Source of the DNA: an uncultured Clostridia bacterium
GTDB taxonomy: Bacteria; Bacillota; Clostridia; Oscillospirales; Oscillospiraceae
Length of the DNA: 13,776 nucleotides
Assembly: GCA_947177005.1 (NCBI GenBank)
Contig: CAMWSZ010000032.1
Span: 1 to 13,776, forward strand
Reading direction: 5' to 3'
How positions within the stretch are numbered: the first letter of the stretch is position 1; each line of letters starts with the position of its first letter. Below the pieces are notes generated by a model that saw nothing but the letters and a program-made list of their open reading frames with translations, was not told where the DNA came from and searched no databases. Below, piece after piece: positions 7,096-13,776 of the stretch. Both the position numbers and the translations under genes were made by a program.

Positions 7096-8006
7096 ATTTA
7101 CGGGTGGATTTGGCCGGGATCACACTGGATAATCCTGTCATCCCCGCCAGCGGCACCTTCGGATACGGGTATGAGTTTGCGGAACTTTACGATATCAACT
7201 GTCTGGGAACCTTCTCCTTTAAAGGTACAACAAAAGAACCCCGCTTCGGCAATCCTACCCCCAGAATCGCGGAGTGCAGTTCCGGGATGCTGAATGCCGT
7301 AGGACTGCAAAATCCGGGCGTTGAAAAGGTCATCTCGGAGGAGCTGCCCAAGCTGAAAAAGTGTTTTCACAAGCCCGTAATGGCGAATATCAGCGGGTTT
7401 TCGGTGGAAGAGTATGCCTATACATGCTCGCTGCTGGACAAAGTGGAACAGGTGGGCTGGCTGGAGGTCAATATCTCCTGCCCCAACGTCCACTGCGGCG
7501 GGATGAGCTTCGGGGTGAGTCCGGAGGCCGCCGCCGGGGTGACGAAAGCGGTGAAGGCAGTGACAAAAAAGCCGGTCTTTATGAAGCTCAGCCCCAATGT
7601 CACCGATATCGCCGCAATCGCAAAAGCCTGTCAGGACGCAGGCGCGGACGGGATCAGCCTCATCAATACGCTGTTGGGAATGCGGATTGACCTGAAAACA
7701 AAAAAGCCCCTGCTGGCTAACGGTACAGGCGGTTTTTCCGGCAGCGCGATTTTTCCGGTGGCGCTGCGTATGGTCTATCAGGTCTATGAGGCTGTCGATA
7801 TCCCGGTCATTGGAATGGGCGGGGTCAGTTCGGCAGAGGATGTGATCGAGATGATGCTGGCCGGTGCGGCGGCGGTGGAGGTTGGCGCGGCGAATCTGGT
7901 GGAACCGTTTGCCTGCCGGAATATCATCGGCCAACTGCCGGGCGTAATGGAAAAACTGGGCATTCAGAGTCTGAAAGATATCATAGGAGGCGCTCATCAT
8001 GGGTAA
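7089..8006 (+). CDS. pyrD: Dihydroorotate dehydrogenase B (NAD+), catalytic subunit
   Basis: It oxidises dihydroorotate to orotate using FMN, as a heterotetramer with PyrK (class 1B). The 305-residue TIM-barrel protein shows the N-terminal segment NPVIPASGTFGYG (15-27), the substrate loop around LNAVGLQNPG (68-77), and the catalytic Cys131 in VNISCPNVHCGG (127-138). FMN-phosphate contacts are expected at IGMGGVSSAEDV (241-252). The class 1B assignment follows from the Cys base and from pyrK next door. The start is set by AAGGAGG at about 7074-7080. The gene overlaps pyrK by 7 bp and pyrF by 8 bp. Confidence 0.96.
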   Translation: MVDLRVDLAGITLDNPVIPASGTFGYGYEFAELYDINCLGTFSFKGTTKEPRFGNPTPRIAECSSGMLNAVGLQNPGVEKVISEELPKLKKCFHKPVMANISGFSVEEYAYTCSLLDKVEQVGWLEVNISCPNVHCGGMSFGVSPEAAAGVTKAVKAVTKKPVFMKLSPNVTDIAAIAKACQDAGADGISLINTLLGMRIDLKTKKPLLANGTGGFSGSAIFPVALRMVYQVYEAVDIPVIGMGGVSSAEDVIEMMLAGAAAVEVGAANLVEPFACRNIIGQLPGVMEKLGIQSLKDIIGGAHHG

Positions 8007-8703
8007 AGACGTTATTATCGCGCTGGATTTCGACAGCAAAGAAAAAACCATACAGTTTCTCGACCGCTTTGCCGGTCAGAAAAAGCTGCCCTTTGTCAAA
8101 ATCGGTATGGAGCTGTACTACGCAGCGGGGCCGGACATCGTGCGGGAGCTCAAGGCCCGGGGACACCAGATCTTCCTGGACCTGAAACTGCATGATATCC
8201 CCAACACCGTCAAAAAGGCAATGGCGGTATTGTCGGGGCTGGACGCGGACATGCTGAATCTCCACGCCGCCGGAACAAAGGCTATGATGGAGGCCGCGCT
8301 GGAGGGCGTGACGAGACCGGACGGCTCCCGTCCGCTGGTCATCGCCGTGACGCAGCTTACGTCCACCAGTCAGGAGCGTATGGAAAACGACCTGCTGATC
8401 CGGGAACCCATTGATCAGGTGGTCATGCACTACGCCCGGTGCGCCCGGGACGCCGGTCTGGACGGTATTGTCTGTTCCCCGCTGGAGGCAGGGAAGGTCC
8501 ACGAGTCCTGCGGACAGAATTTCCTTACAGTGACGCCGGGCGTCCGCTTTGCCGGCGGTGAAATTGGTGACCAGGCGCGCGTGACGACGCCGGCCAAGGC
8601 AAAGGAGATCGGTTCCGATTATATCGTCGTGGGACGTCCCGTCACACAGGACCCGGACCCGGTGGCCGCATATCAAAGATGTATCGCGGAGTTTGTGGGG
8701 TAA
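7999..8703 (+). CDS. pyrF: Orotidine 5'-phosphate decarboxylase
   Basis: It decarboxylates OMP to UMP, the final step of the pathway. The 234-residue TIM-barrel enzyme has the catalytic tetrad in IGMELYY context (Lys34 region) and DLKLHDIPNTV at 61-71 (Asp61, Lys63, Asp66). The phosphate-binding segment TPGVRFAGGE and the late VVGRPVTQDPDP motif are also present. AGGAGG at 7985-7990 sets the start. It overlaps pyrD by 8 bp and is followed after three bases by the HAD gene. Confidence 0.95.
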   Translation: MGKDVIIALDFDSKEKTIQFLDRFAGQKKLPFVKIGMELYYAAGPDIVRELKARGHQIFLDLKLHDIPNTVKKAMAVLSGLDADMLNLHAAGTKAMMEAALEGVTRPDGSRPLVIAVTQLTSTSQERMENDLLIREPIDQVVMHYARCARDAGLDGIVCSPLEAGKVHESCGQNFLTVTPGVRFAGGEIGDQARVTTPAKAKEIGSDYIVVGRPVTQDPDPVAAYQRCIAEFVG

Positions 8704-8706
8704 GCC

Positions 8707-9735
8707 ATGTGGAACATCATTCTGTTTGACTTGGACGGTACGCTCACCGATTCCAAAGACGGCATTATTAACTCCGTCCTGAACGCGCTGAACCATTTCG
8801 GCATCCAGGCAGAACGGGAAAATATGCTCCGGTTTGTGGGGCCGCCCCTTCATGAGAGCTTTCAGGAGTATTACGGCTTCAGCCAGGAGCAGATCGACAT
8901 TGGTATTGAAAAATTTCGGGAGTATTTTAACGCGAAGGGCTGGCTGGAAAATCTCCCCTATCCCGGCATTGAGGATCTGCTGAAGGATCTGAAGGCCGCC
9001 GGGAAAACGCTGCTGGTGGCAACCTCCAAGCCGGAACAGTTCGCAGTACGGATTCTGGAGCATTTCGGCCTGGCGCAGTATTTTGACCATATCTGCGGTG
9101 CGCCGGTAAATGAGCAGCAGGGCGCGAGAAAATCCCGGGTGATTGAAAACGCCCTCAGCTATTGCAGCACTCCCTGGCAATCAGATGCCGTGATGGTGGG
9201 GGACCGGAGGCATGATGTCACCGGCGCACATGAGGCAAACCTGCCGGTCATTGGTGTGCTGTACGGCTATGGGGACCGGGAGGAACTGGAGGAGGCAGGC
9301 GCAGATTATATTGCAGCGGACCTGACAGAGCTGAAGGATCTGCTGCTCTATGATACCCGGACAGCAGAACGCTGGGTGCAGGTCTTTGACCCAAAGGGCG
9401 TATTAAAGCCCGGCTGGTGGTTTGGCTGTGTGTTCACAGCCCCTGACCCGGTCCCGCATTTGGAGGGGGACGAGGCAAGAGCGGCTTTTAACGCGCTGGA
9501 ATATGATACTGCGGTGATTTTCCGTGAGGGTACGATGGGGACCGTCAGACCGCACATCGCACTGCCGGGCATCACAGCAAAAGTCAGCGCGGATTGGGCT
9601 GAACAGACTGCCTTCTGTCAAGACACAGATCTTTTTATCACGGACAGGGAGTTTCGCTGGACGTTTGCGGTGAACCACGAGGGGTGGGGACCTGGACCAT
9701 ATTTCTGTAGGATCGACGATTTGGGAGGGAACTGA
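8707..9735 (+). CDS. HAD-superfamily phosphatase fused to a C-terminal domain of unknown function
   Basis: Residues 1-215 are a complete HAD hydrolase of the phosphoglycolate phosphatase/5'-nucleotidase-like type. The nucleophile motif is FDLDGTLTDS (Asp8, Asp10), motif II/III is VATSKPE (104-110), and motif IV is MVGDRRHD (163-170). The cap lies between motif I and VATSKPE. Such proteins are normally about 215 residues. Here the frame continues for some 125 more residues (about 218-342) with no stop or frameshift. This extra part is rich in aromatic residues (Trp223, 237, 238, 297, 318, 327) and ends with ITDREFRWTFAVNHEGWG. I do not recognise the family. The gene sits between pyrF and pyrE, three bases after pyrF, and has only a weak RBS (GTGGGG at 8695-8700), so translational coupling is likely. 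A role in nucleotide or sugar-phosphate dephosphorylation is inference. Confidence 0.85.
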   Translation: MWNIILFDLDGTLTDSKDGIINSVLNALNHFGIQAERENMLRFVGPPLHESFQEYYGFSQEQIDIGIEKFREYFNAKGWLENLPYPGIEDLLKDLKAAGKTLLVATSKPEQFAVRILEHFGLAQYFDHICGAPVNEQQGARKSRVIENALSYCSTPWQSDAVMVGDRRHDVTGAHEANLPVIGVLYGYGDREELEEAGADYIAADLTELKDLLLYDTRTAERWVQVFDPKGVLKPGWWFGCVFTAPDPVPHLEGDEARAAFNALEYDTAVIFREGTMGTVRPHIALPGITAKVSADWAEQTAFCQDTDLFITDREFRWTFAVNHEGWGPGPYFCRIDDLGGN

Positions 9736-9737
9736 GT

Positions 9738-10382
9738 ATGCCAACTTTGAAAATCAAGCGGATTGCGGTTGGAAACGGGAATTGTTACTTACTGGTGAAC
9801 GGCCGCGACGCCGTTCTGGTGGATACGGGACTGGAAAAATATGCGGATAAAGTTGCCGCCGCCTGCAAGGATTATCATATGAAGCTGCTGGTGCTCACCC
9901 ATGGACATATAGACCATGTGCAGAACGCTGCGTTTTTGCAGCAGTGGCTGCAAGTGCCGGTGGCTATGCACCGTGCGGACCTGGACCTGCTGGTGGATAA
10001 CCAGATGCAGCCTCTGTCCGCCAAAACGCTGTTGGGGAAAGCGGTTCTAATGGGTTCAAATGCCCTCTTTCAGCAAGATATCCCCATGTTTCAGCCGGAC
10101 TTCTTCCTGGAGGACGGCGATACTTTGGAGCAGTGGGGAATCCCGGCGAGGGTGGTGGCGCTGCCCGGACATACCAGAGGGTCTATCGGATTGGATATCG
10201 TGAAAAAGCATCTGATTGCCGGCGATGCGCTGATGCATATGTTCTATCCCACTGTGTCGATGCTGTATCACGACCGGGAAGAAATGCTGAAAAGCGTGAA
10301 GAAAATTTCCGCTATGGGCGAGCGTACCATCTGGTTCGGACACGGGAAGCCCGTGAAAAACCGGCTGTGGATTCATCTGTAA
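9738..10382 (+). CDS. MBL-fold (glyoxalase II-like) metallo-hydrolase
   Basis: A 214-residue metallo-beta-lactamase-fold hydrolase, expected to be cytoplasmic since no signal peptide is seen. The di-metal site is complete: THGHIDH at 54-60 (His55, His57, Asp59, His60), His145 in LPGHTRGS, Asp163 in IAGDALM, and His202 in WFGHGKP. The family covers thioester, lactone, phosphodiester and other hydrolases, so the substrate cannot be given. GGGAGGG at 9723-9729 sets the start, two bases after the HAD stop. It lies between the HAD gene and pyrE in the pyr operon and may be a repair or side-product-clearing enzyme, but that is a guess from position. Confidence 0.9.
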   Translation: MPTLKIKRIAVGNGNCYLLVNGRDAVLVDTGLEKYADKVAAACKDYHMKLLVLTHGHIDHVQNAAFLQQWLQVPVAMHRADLDLLVDNQMQPLSAKTLLGKAVLMGSNALFQQDIPMFQPDFFLEDGDTLEQWGIPARVVALPGHTRGSIGLDIVKKHLIAGDALMHMFYPTVSMLYHDREEMLKSVKKISAMGERTIWFGHGKPVKNRLWIHL

Positions 10383-10408
10383 TTATCTTTCTGTAAAGGA
10401 GATCACAT

Positions 10409-11050
10409 ATGGAAAATATCAATCTCACTATCGCAAAAGACCTGCTCAAAATCAAAGCAGTGTTCTTTCGTCCGGAGGAGCCGTTCACGTGGGCCAGCGG
10501 CATCAAGAGTCCCGTCTACTGCGACAACCGCCTGACCCTGACCGCCCCCGAGGTGCGGAACGATGTGGAAAACGCCCTGGCCGAGACCATAAAAAAAGAG
10601 TACCCGGACTGTGAGGTCCTTATGGGCACCTCCACCGCCGGCATCGCCCATGCCGCCATTACCGGCCACATTCTGGGCCTGTCAATGGGCTATGTGCGTT
10701 CCGGAAACAAGGACCACGGGCGTCAGAATCAAATCGAGGGGCGTCTGGAAAAGGGACAGAAGGTGGTTGTTGTCGAGGACCTGATCTCTACCGGCGGCAG
10801 CGTTATTGAGGTCGTGAACGTCCTGCGGGACGCCGGGGCGGAGGTGTTGGGAATTGTCAGCATCTTCACCTACGGAATGCAGAAGGGTCTTGACCGGCTG
10901 GCCGCCGCCAATGTCAGAAACGTCAGCCTGACCAATTTCGACACCATCGCGCAGGCCGCCGCCGATGAACATTATATCAAACCGGAGGACGTGGCCCGGC
11001 TCATCGCGTTCCGGAACAACCCGTCTGATGAGAGCTGGATTGGGAGGTAA
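10409..11050 (+). CDS. pyrE: Orotate phosphoribosyltransferase
   Basis: It joins orotate to PRPP to make OMP, the substrate of PyrF. The 213-residue type I phosphoribosyltransferase has the PRPP-binding motif VVVVEDLISTGGS at 119-131. The flexible catalytic loop KDHGRQNQIEG is at 101-111, and the orotate-contact region FTWASGIKSPVYCDNR is at 26-41. AAAGGAG just before the ATG sets the start, with 26 bases after the MBL gene. Its stop overlaps the RBS of pyrB. Confidence 0.95.
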   Translation: MENINLTIAKDLLKIKAVFFRPEEPFTWASGIKSPVYCDNRLTLTAPEVRNDVENALAETIKKEYPDCEVLMGTSTAGIAHAAITGHILGLSMGYVRSGNKDHGRQNQIEGRLEKGQKVVVVEDLISTGGSVIEVVNVLRDAGAEVLGIVSIFTYGMQKGLDRLAAANVRNVSLTNFDTIAQAAADEHYIKPEDVARLIAFRNNPSDESWIGR

Positions 11051-11057
11051 TTTCAGT

Positions 11058-11972
11058 ATGAGAAGCTTAATTGACATCCTCGATCTTTCCACCGAAGAAA
11101 TCAATGATCTCGTGTCTACCGCTGCGGATATCATTGCAGATCCCGCCGCTTACGCCCATAAATGCGACGGCAAAATCTTAGCTACCCTCTTCTTTGAGCC
11201 GTCCACCCGTACCCGCCTCAGCTTTGAGTCGGCAATGCTGAGTCTGGGCGGCAAGACGCTGGGCTTTTCGGAGGCGTCCAGCTCCTCAGCGGCCAAGGGC
11301 GAGAGCGTGGCCGATACCGTCCGGACGGTCAGCTGCTACAGCGACATCATCGCCATGCGCCACCCCAAAGAGGGCGCGCCGCTGGTGGCCGCGGCCCACT
11401 CAATGGTCCCCGTCATCAACGCGGGCGACGGCGGCCACAACCACCCCACCCAGACCCTTACGGACCTGCTGACCATACACAGCGAAAAGGGGCGTTTCAA
11501 CAGCCTGACCGTGGGGTTCTGCGGCGACCTGAAATTCGGCCGCACCGTCCACTCCCTCATCAACGCCCTCAGCCGGTATGAGGACATCAAAATTGTCCTC
11601 ATTTCCCCGGACGAGCTGAAATTGCCCAGCTATGTCAAAAAAGACGTGCTGCTGCGGGAAAATATCCCTTACACCCAGACGACAGACCTGGAGGCCGTAA
11701 TGCCGGAACTTGATATCCTGTATATGACCCGCGTGCAGAGAGAACGTTTTTTCAACGAGGAGGATTACCTGCGTCTGAAGGACAGCTATATTCTGACGCC
11801 GGAAAAGCTGGTCAACGCAAAGCCGGACCTGAGCATCCTTCATCCCCTGCCCCGGGTGAACGAGATCTCCGTGGCTGTGGACAAGGACCCCAGAGCCGCC
11901 TATTTCCGGCAGGTCAGAAACGGCAGGTTTATCCGTATGGCCCTGATTATGAAGCTGCTGGGTATTAACTGA
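11058..11972 (+). CDS. pyrB: Aspartate carbamoyltransferase, catalytic subunit
   Basis: It makes N-carbamoylaspartate from carbamoyl phosphate and aspartate, the committed step. The 304-residue length fits catalytic chains. The carbamoyl-phosphate motif FEPSTRTRLSFESAM covers 46-60, the GGHNHPTQTL segment 125-134, the aspartate-loop region MTRVQRERF 223-231, and HPLPRVNEI 262-270. GGGAGG at 11042-11047, overlapping the end of pyrE, fixes the ATG at 11058. Longer in-frame starts back to 10965 lie inside pyrE and are rejected. PyrI follows directly, so the enzyme is probably the allosteric catalytic-regulatory complex. Confidence 0.96.
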   Translation: MRSLIDILDLSTEEINDLVSTAADIIADPAAYAHKCDGKILATLFFEPSTRTRLSFESAMLSLGGKTLGFSEASSSSAAKGESVADTVRTVSCYSDIIAMRHPKEGAPLVAAAHSMVPVINAGDGGHNHPTQTLTDLLTIHSEKGRFNSLTVGFCGDLKFGRTVHSLINALSRYEDIKIVLISPDELKLPSYVKKDVLLRENIPYTQTTDLEAVMPELDILYMTRVQRERFFNEEDYLRLKDSYILTPEKLVNAKPDLSILHPLPRVNEISVAVDKDPRAAYFRQVRNGRFIRMALIMKLLGIN

Positions 11973-12003
11973 CAAGAAAAAGTAAGGAAGGAGCGTTTCG
12001 CAA

Positions 12004-12423
12004 ATGGTTATTGATGCAATCAAAAACGGTATCGTCATCGACCATATCGCCGCCGGAAAAGCAATGGAGCTGTATCAAACCCTGGGACTGGGCAGGCTGG
12101 ACTGTACCGTCGCAATCCTGAAAAACGTTCCCAGCCAGAAGCTGGGACGAAAGGATATCATTAAGATCGACCGGGATCTGAATCTGGATTGGGACGTGAT
12201 CGGCTACGTGGACCCCAATATCACGGTCAATATCATCCGCGACGGCGAGCGCGTGGAAAAACGCCTGCTGAAGCTGCCGGATACCATTACAAATGTCATC
12301 CGCTGCCGCAACCCCAGATGTATTACCTCCGTGGAGCAGGAGCTGCCCCAGGTGTTCAAACTGACCGACCGGGCCGCAAGAGTGTACCGCTGCCTCTACT
12401 GTGAGACCCAGGCGGGAAAATAA
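12004..12423 (+). CDS. pyrI: Aspartate carbamoyltransferase, regulatory subunit
   Basis: PyrI binds effector nucleotides (ATP, CTP, UTP in E. coli) and zinc, and docks onto PyrB to give feedback control. The 139-residue chain, slightly shorter than the roughly 153-residue E. coli protein, keeps the allosteric domain with the DIIKI segment at 51-55. Its C-terminal zinc site has Cys101-x4-Cys106 and Cys130-x2-Cys133. AAGGAG at 11988-11993 lies ten bases before the ATG. It follows pyrB by 31 bases. Its presence means end-product control acts at least on the enzyme. Confidence 0.95.
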   Translation: MVIDAIKNGIVIDHIAAGKAMELYQTLGLGRLDCTVAILKNVPSQKLGRKDIIKIDRDLNLDWDVIGYVDPNITVNIIRDGERVEKRLLKLPDTITNVIRCRNPRCITSVEQELPQVFKLTDRAARVYRCLYCETQAGK

Positions 12424-12436
12424 AGAAGGGATATAT

Positions 12437-13642
12437 ATGTTGACTCTTGATAAAATCTATCACGCGGCGTTCGTCCTGAAGGAAGCCGCCCGGAAAACCG
12501 ACCTCATCGCCGCCCCCAACCTGAGCAGCGGCGGCGAGCTGTATCTGAAAACCGAAAATCTCCAGAATACCGGCAGTTTTAAACTCCGGGGCGCGTACTA
12601 TAAGATCAGCCAGCTCACGGACGAGGAAAAAGCAAAGGGAATTTTAGCGTGCAGCGCCGGAAACCATGCCCAGGGCGTGGCGCTGGCCGCAACCAAAAAC
12701 GGTATCAAAAGCATCATCTGTATGCCAGACGGCGCGCCGATCAGCAAGGTGGAGGCGACAAAGCGTCTGGGAGCGGAGGTGCGTCTGGTGAAAGGCGCGT
12801 ATGACGACGCCTATGATTACGCCTGCAAGCTCCAGGAGGAGACCGGCGCCACCTTCATTCATCCCTTTGACGACGAGCTGGTCATTGCCGGACAGGGCAC
12901 TATCGGTCTGGAGATTCTGGACCAGCTGCCGGAGGTGGACGCAGTGCTGGTGCCGGTGGGCGGCGGCGGACTCATCAGCGGCGTGGCGTTCGCCATTAAG
13001 AGCCTCCAGCCCCATGTGAAGGTCTACGGCGTGCAGGCCGCCAACGCCGCCAGCATGTTTGAAAGCGTGAAGGTCCATGAGCAGATCACGCTGGACAAGG
13101 TTGCCACCTTCGCCGACGGTATCGCTGTCAAGCACCCCGGCGACCACACCTTTGCGCTGGTGAACAAATATGTGGACGAGATCGTGACCGTCTCCGAAGA
13201 CGAGATCGCCGCCGCGATTCTCGCCCTGATCGAAAAACAGAAGCTGATTGCCGAGGGCGCGGGCGCGGTGAGCGTGGCCGCCGCCATGTTCAACAAAGTC
13301 GATATTCAGGGGAAAAAGACGGTCTGCCTGGTCTCCGGCGGCAACATCGACGTCAATATCCTCAACCGGGTCATTACCCGCGGACTCATCATGAGCGGCC
13401 GGAACACCAATCTGACCATTGCGCTGGAGGACAAGCCGGGCCAGCTGCAAGGCGTCAGCGAAATCGTCAGCCGCTGCGGCGGCAACGTGGTCAACGTCAT
13501 GTACGACCACGCCGACACCAGTATGGCCATTACCAGCTGCTTCCTGAAGCTGGGCCTGGAGACCAGAGATGAGACGCAGATCCGGGAAATCCGGGACGAG
13601 CTGTCCAAGGCAGGCTTCAAGGTTGTGAACGAACGGGCCTGA
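12437..13642 (+). CDS. ilvA: Threonine ammonia-lyase (threonine dehydratase) with one ACT domain
   Basis: A PLP enzyme that deaminates threonine to 2-oxobutanoate (and often serine to pyruvate). The PLP lysine is Lys49 in NTGSFKLRGAYYK (45-56), followed by SAGNHAQGVA at 73-82 and the phosphate-binding GGGGLIS at 175-181. A single ACT regulatory domain spans about 325-399, starting at LTIALEDKPGQLQGV. At 401 residues it fits the roughly 400-residue TdcB-like/short IlvA group rather than the 510-residue IlvA with a double ACT. Isoleucine synthesis and threonine catabolism are both possible. The RBS is modest (AAGGG at 12426-12430). The gene follows pyrI by 13 bp and ends the operon, an unusual partner for pyrimidine genes. 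Confidence 0.92.
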   Translation: MLTLDKIYHAAFVLKEAARKTDLIAAPNLSSGGELYLKTENLQNTGSFKLRGAYYKISQLTDEEKAKGILACSAGNHAQGVALAATKNGIKSIICMPDGAPISKVEATKRLGAEVRLVKGAYDDAYDYACKLQEETGATFIHPFDDELVIAGQGTIGLEILDQLPEVDAVLVPVGGGGLISGVAFAIKSLQPHVKVYGVQAANAASMFESVKVHEQITLDKVATFADGIAVKHPGDHTFALVNKYVDEIVTVSEDEIAAAILALIEKQKLIAEGAGAVSVAAAMFNKVDIQGKKTVCLVSGGNIDVNILNRVITRGLIMSGRNTNLTIALEDKPGQLQGVSEIVSRCGGNVVNVMYDHADTSMAITSCFLKLGLETRDETQIREIRDELSKAGFKVVNERA

Positions 13643-13665
13643 AATGGTGCGGAATTTCAGGTTTT
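13638..13665 (+). terminator. Weak intrinsic terminator overlapping the ilvA stop codon
   Basis: CCTGAAAT (13638-13645) pairs perfectly with ATTTCAGG (13654-13661) around an 8 nt loop, followed by four T at 13662-13665. The TGA stop (13640-13642) is inside the left arm. The stem has low GC and the T run is short, so termination may be incomplete. Confidence 0.5.
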
Positions 13666-13670
13666 GACTA

Positions 13671-13699
13671 TTGACGATAACGCGGGAATCGTATATAAT
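13671..13699 (+). promoter_or_regulatory. Promoter for the next gene
   Basis: TTGACG (13671-13676) and a perfect TATAAT (13694-13699) are spaced by 17 bp. Transcription would start near 13706, giving a leader of about 53 nt before the ATG at 13759. Confidence 0.82.
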
Positions 13700-13758
13700 A
13701 ATTTTAACGATGTCCTGCTGCGTCCCGGCGCGGCAAAGAAACAGTAAGGAGGAATATT

Positions 13759-13776
13759 ATGTGCTTACTGTCACAC
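13759..13776 (+). CDS. Start of an unidentified gene, cut by the window end
   Basis: Only six codons are visible (MCLLSH). The start is supported by AAGGAGG at 13746-13752, six bases before the ATG, and by the strong promoter upstream. Nothing can be said about function. Confidence 0.6.

Noticed and set aside
7981..9180. Minus-strand open frame of 399 codons opposite pyrF and the HAD gene
   Set aside because: It covers two convincing + strand genes with catalytic motifs and has no family features of its own.
10965..11057. Upstream extension of pyrB into pyrE
   Set aside because: It adds 31 residues unlike any PyrB N-terminus; GGGAGG precedes the ATG at 11058.
12401..12436. Upstream extension of ilvA into pyrI
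   Set aside because: The added 12 residues are out-of-frame pyrI sequence, and the ATG at 12437 has its own RBS.
13710..13776. Alternative open frame starting ATG at 13710 in the last leader
   Set aside because: No ribosome binding site precedes it, whereas the ATG at 13759 in another frame has AAGGAGG at ideal spacing.
1..13776. CRISPR arrays, tRNA or rRNA genes, toxin-antitoxin or defence genes
   Set aside because: No regularly spaced repeats, no cloverleaf-like or rRNA sequence, and no such protein family was recognised on either strand.

Overview
The window looks like a chromosomal segment of a moderately GC-rich Firmicute of the class Clostridia, most likely a gut Oscillospiraceae-type organism. 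This is inferred from strong AGGAGG-type ribosome binding sites, sigma-A-like promoters, a PyrK/PyrD class 1B dihydroorotate dehydrogenase, a PyrB/PyrI aspartate transcarbamylase, and an S-layer-homology surface protein. All supported genes lie on the + strand.

Positions 1-411 hold the 3' end of an IS1-family transposase with its probable right terminus (about 218), two GC-rich stem-loops, a run of ten T, and a good promoter. Positions 412-2178 encode GTP-dependent PEP carboxykinase, followed by a hairpin terminator that runs straight into the ribosome binding site of a LacX-like aldose 1-epimerase (2258-3133). Next is a secreted protein with three C-terminal SLH repeats and a beta-rich N-terminal region (3185-4963), closed by a strong terminator (4974-5015).

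Positions 5036-13665 form one probable transcription unit with a perfect consensus promoter (TTGACA-17 bp-TATAAT). It reads pyrC-pyrK-pyrD-pyrF-HAD fusion-MBL hydrolase-pyrE-pyrB-pyrI-threonine ammonia-lyase. It supplies every step of de novo UMP synthesis after carbamoyl phosphate. carAB and pyrR are not in the window, and the leader before pyrC is only about 37 nt, too short for a PyrR-type attenuator. The genes overlap or lie within about 31 nt of each other. The unexplained members are a HAD phosphatase with an extra C-terminal domain of unknown function, a metallo-beta-lactamase-fold hydrolase, and threonine ammonia-lyase at the end.

A short hairpin overlaps the stop of the last gene. 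A new promoter (13671-13699) and ribosome binding site then lead into a gene of which only six codons are visible.

Most of the window is conserved central metabolism. I do not see a clear new defence or mobile system. The best leads are the HAD fusion with its MBL neighbour inside the pyr operon, the uncoupled regulation of that operon, and the architecture around pckG.
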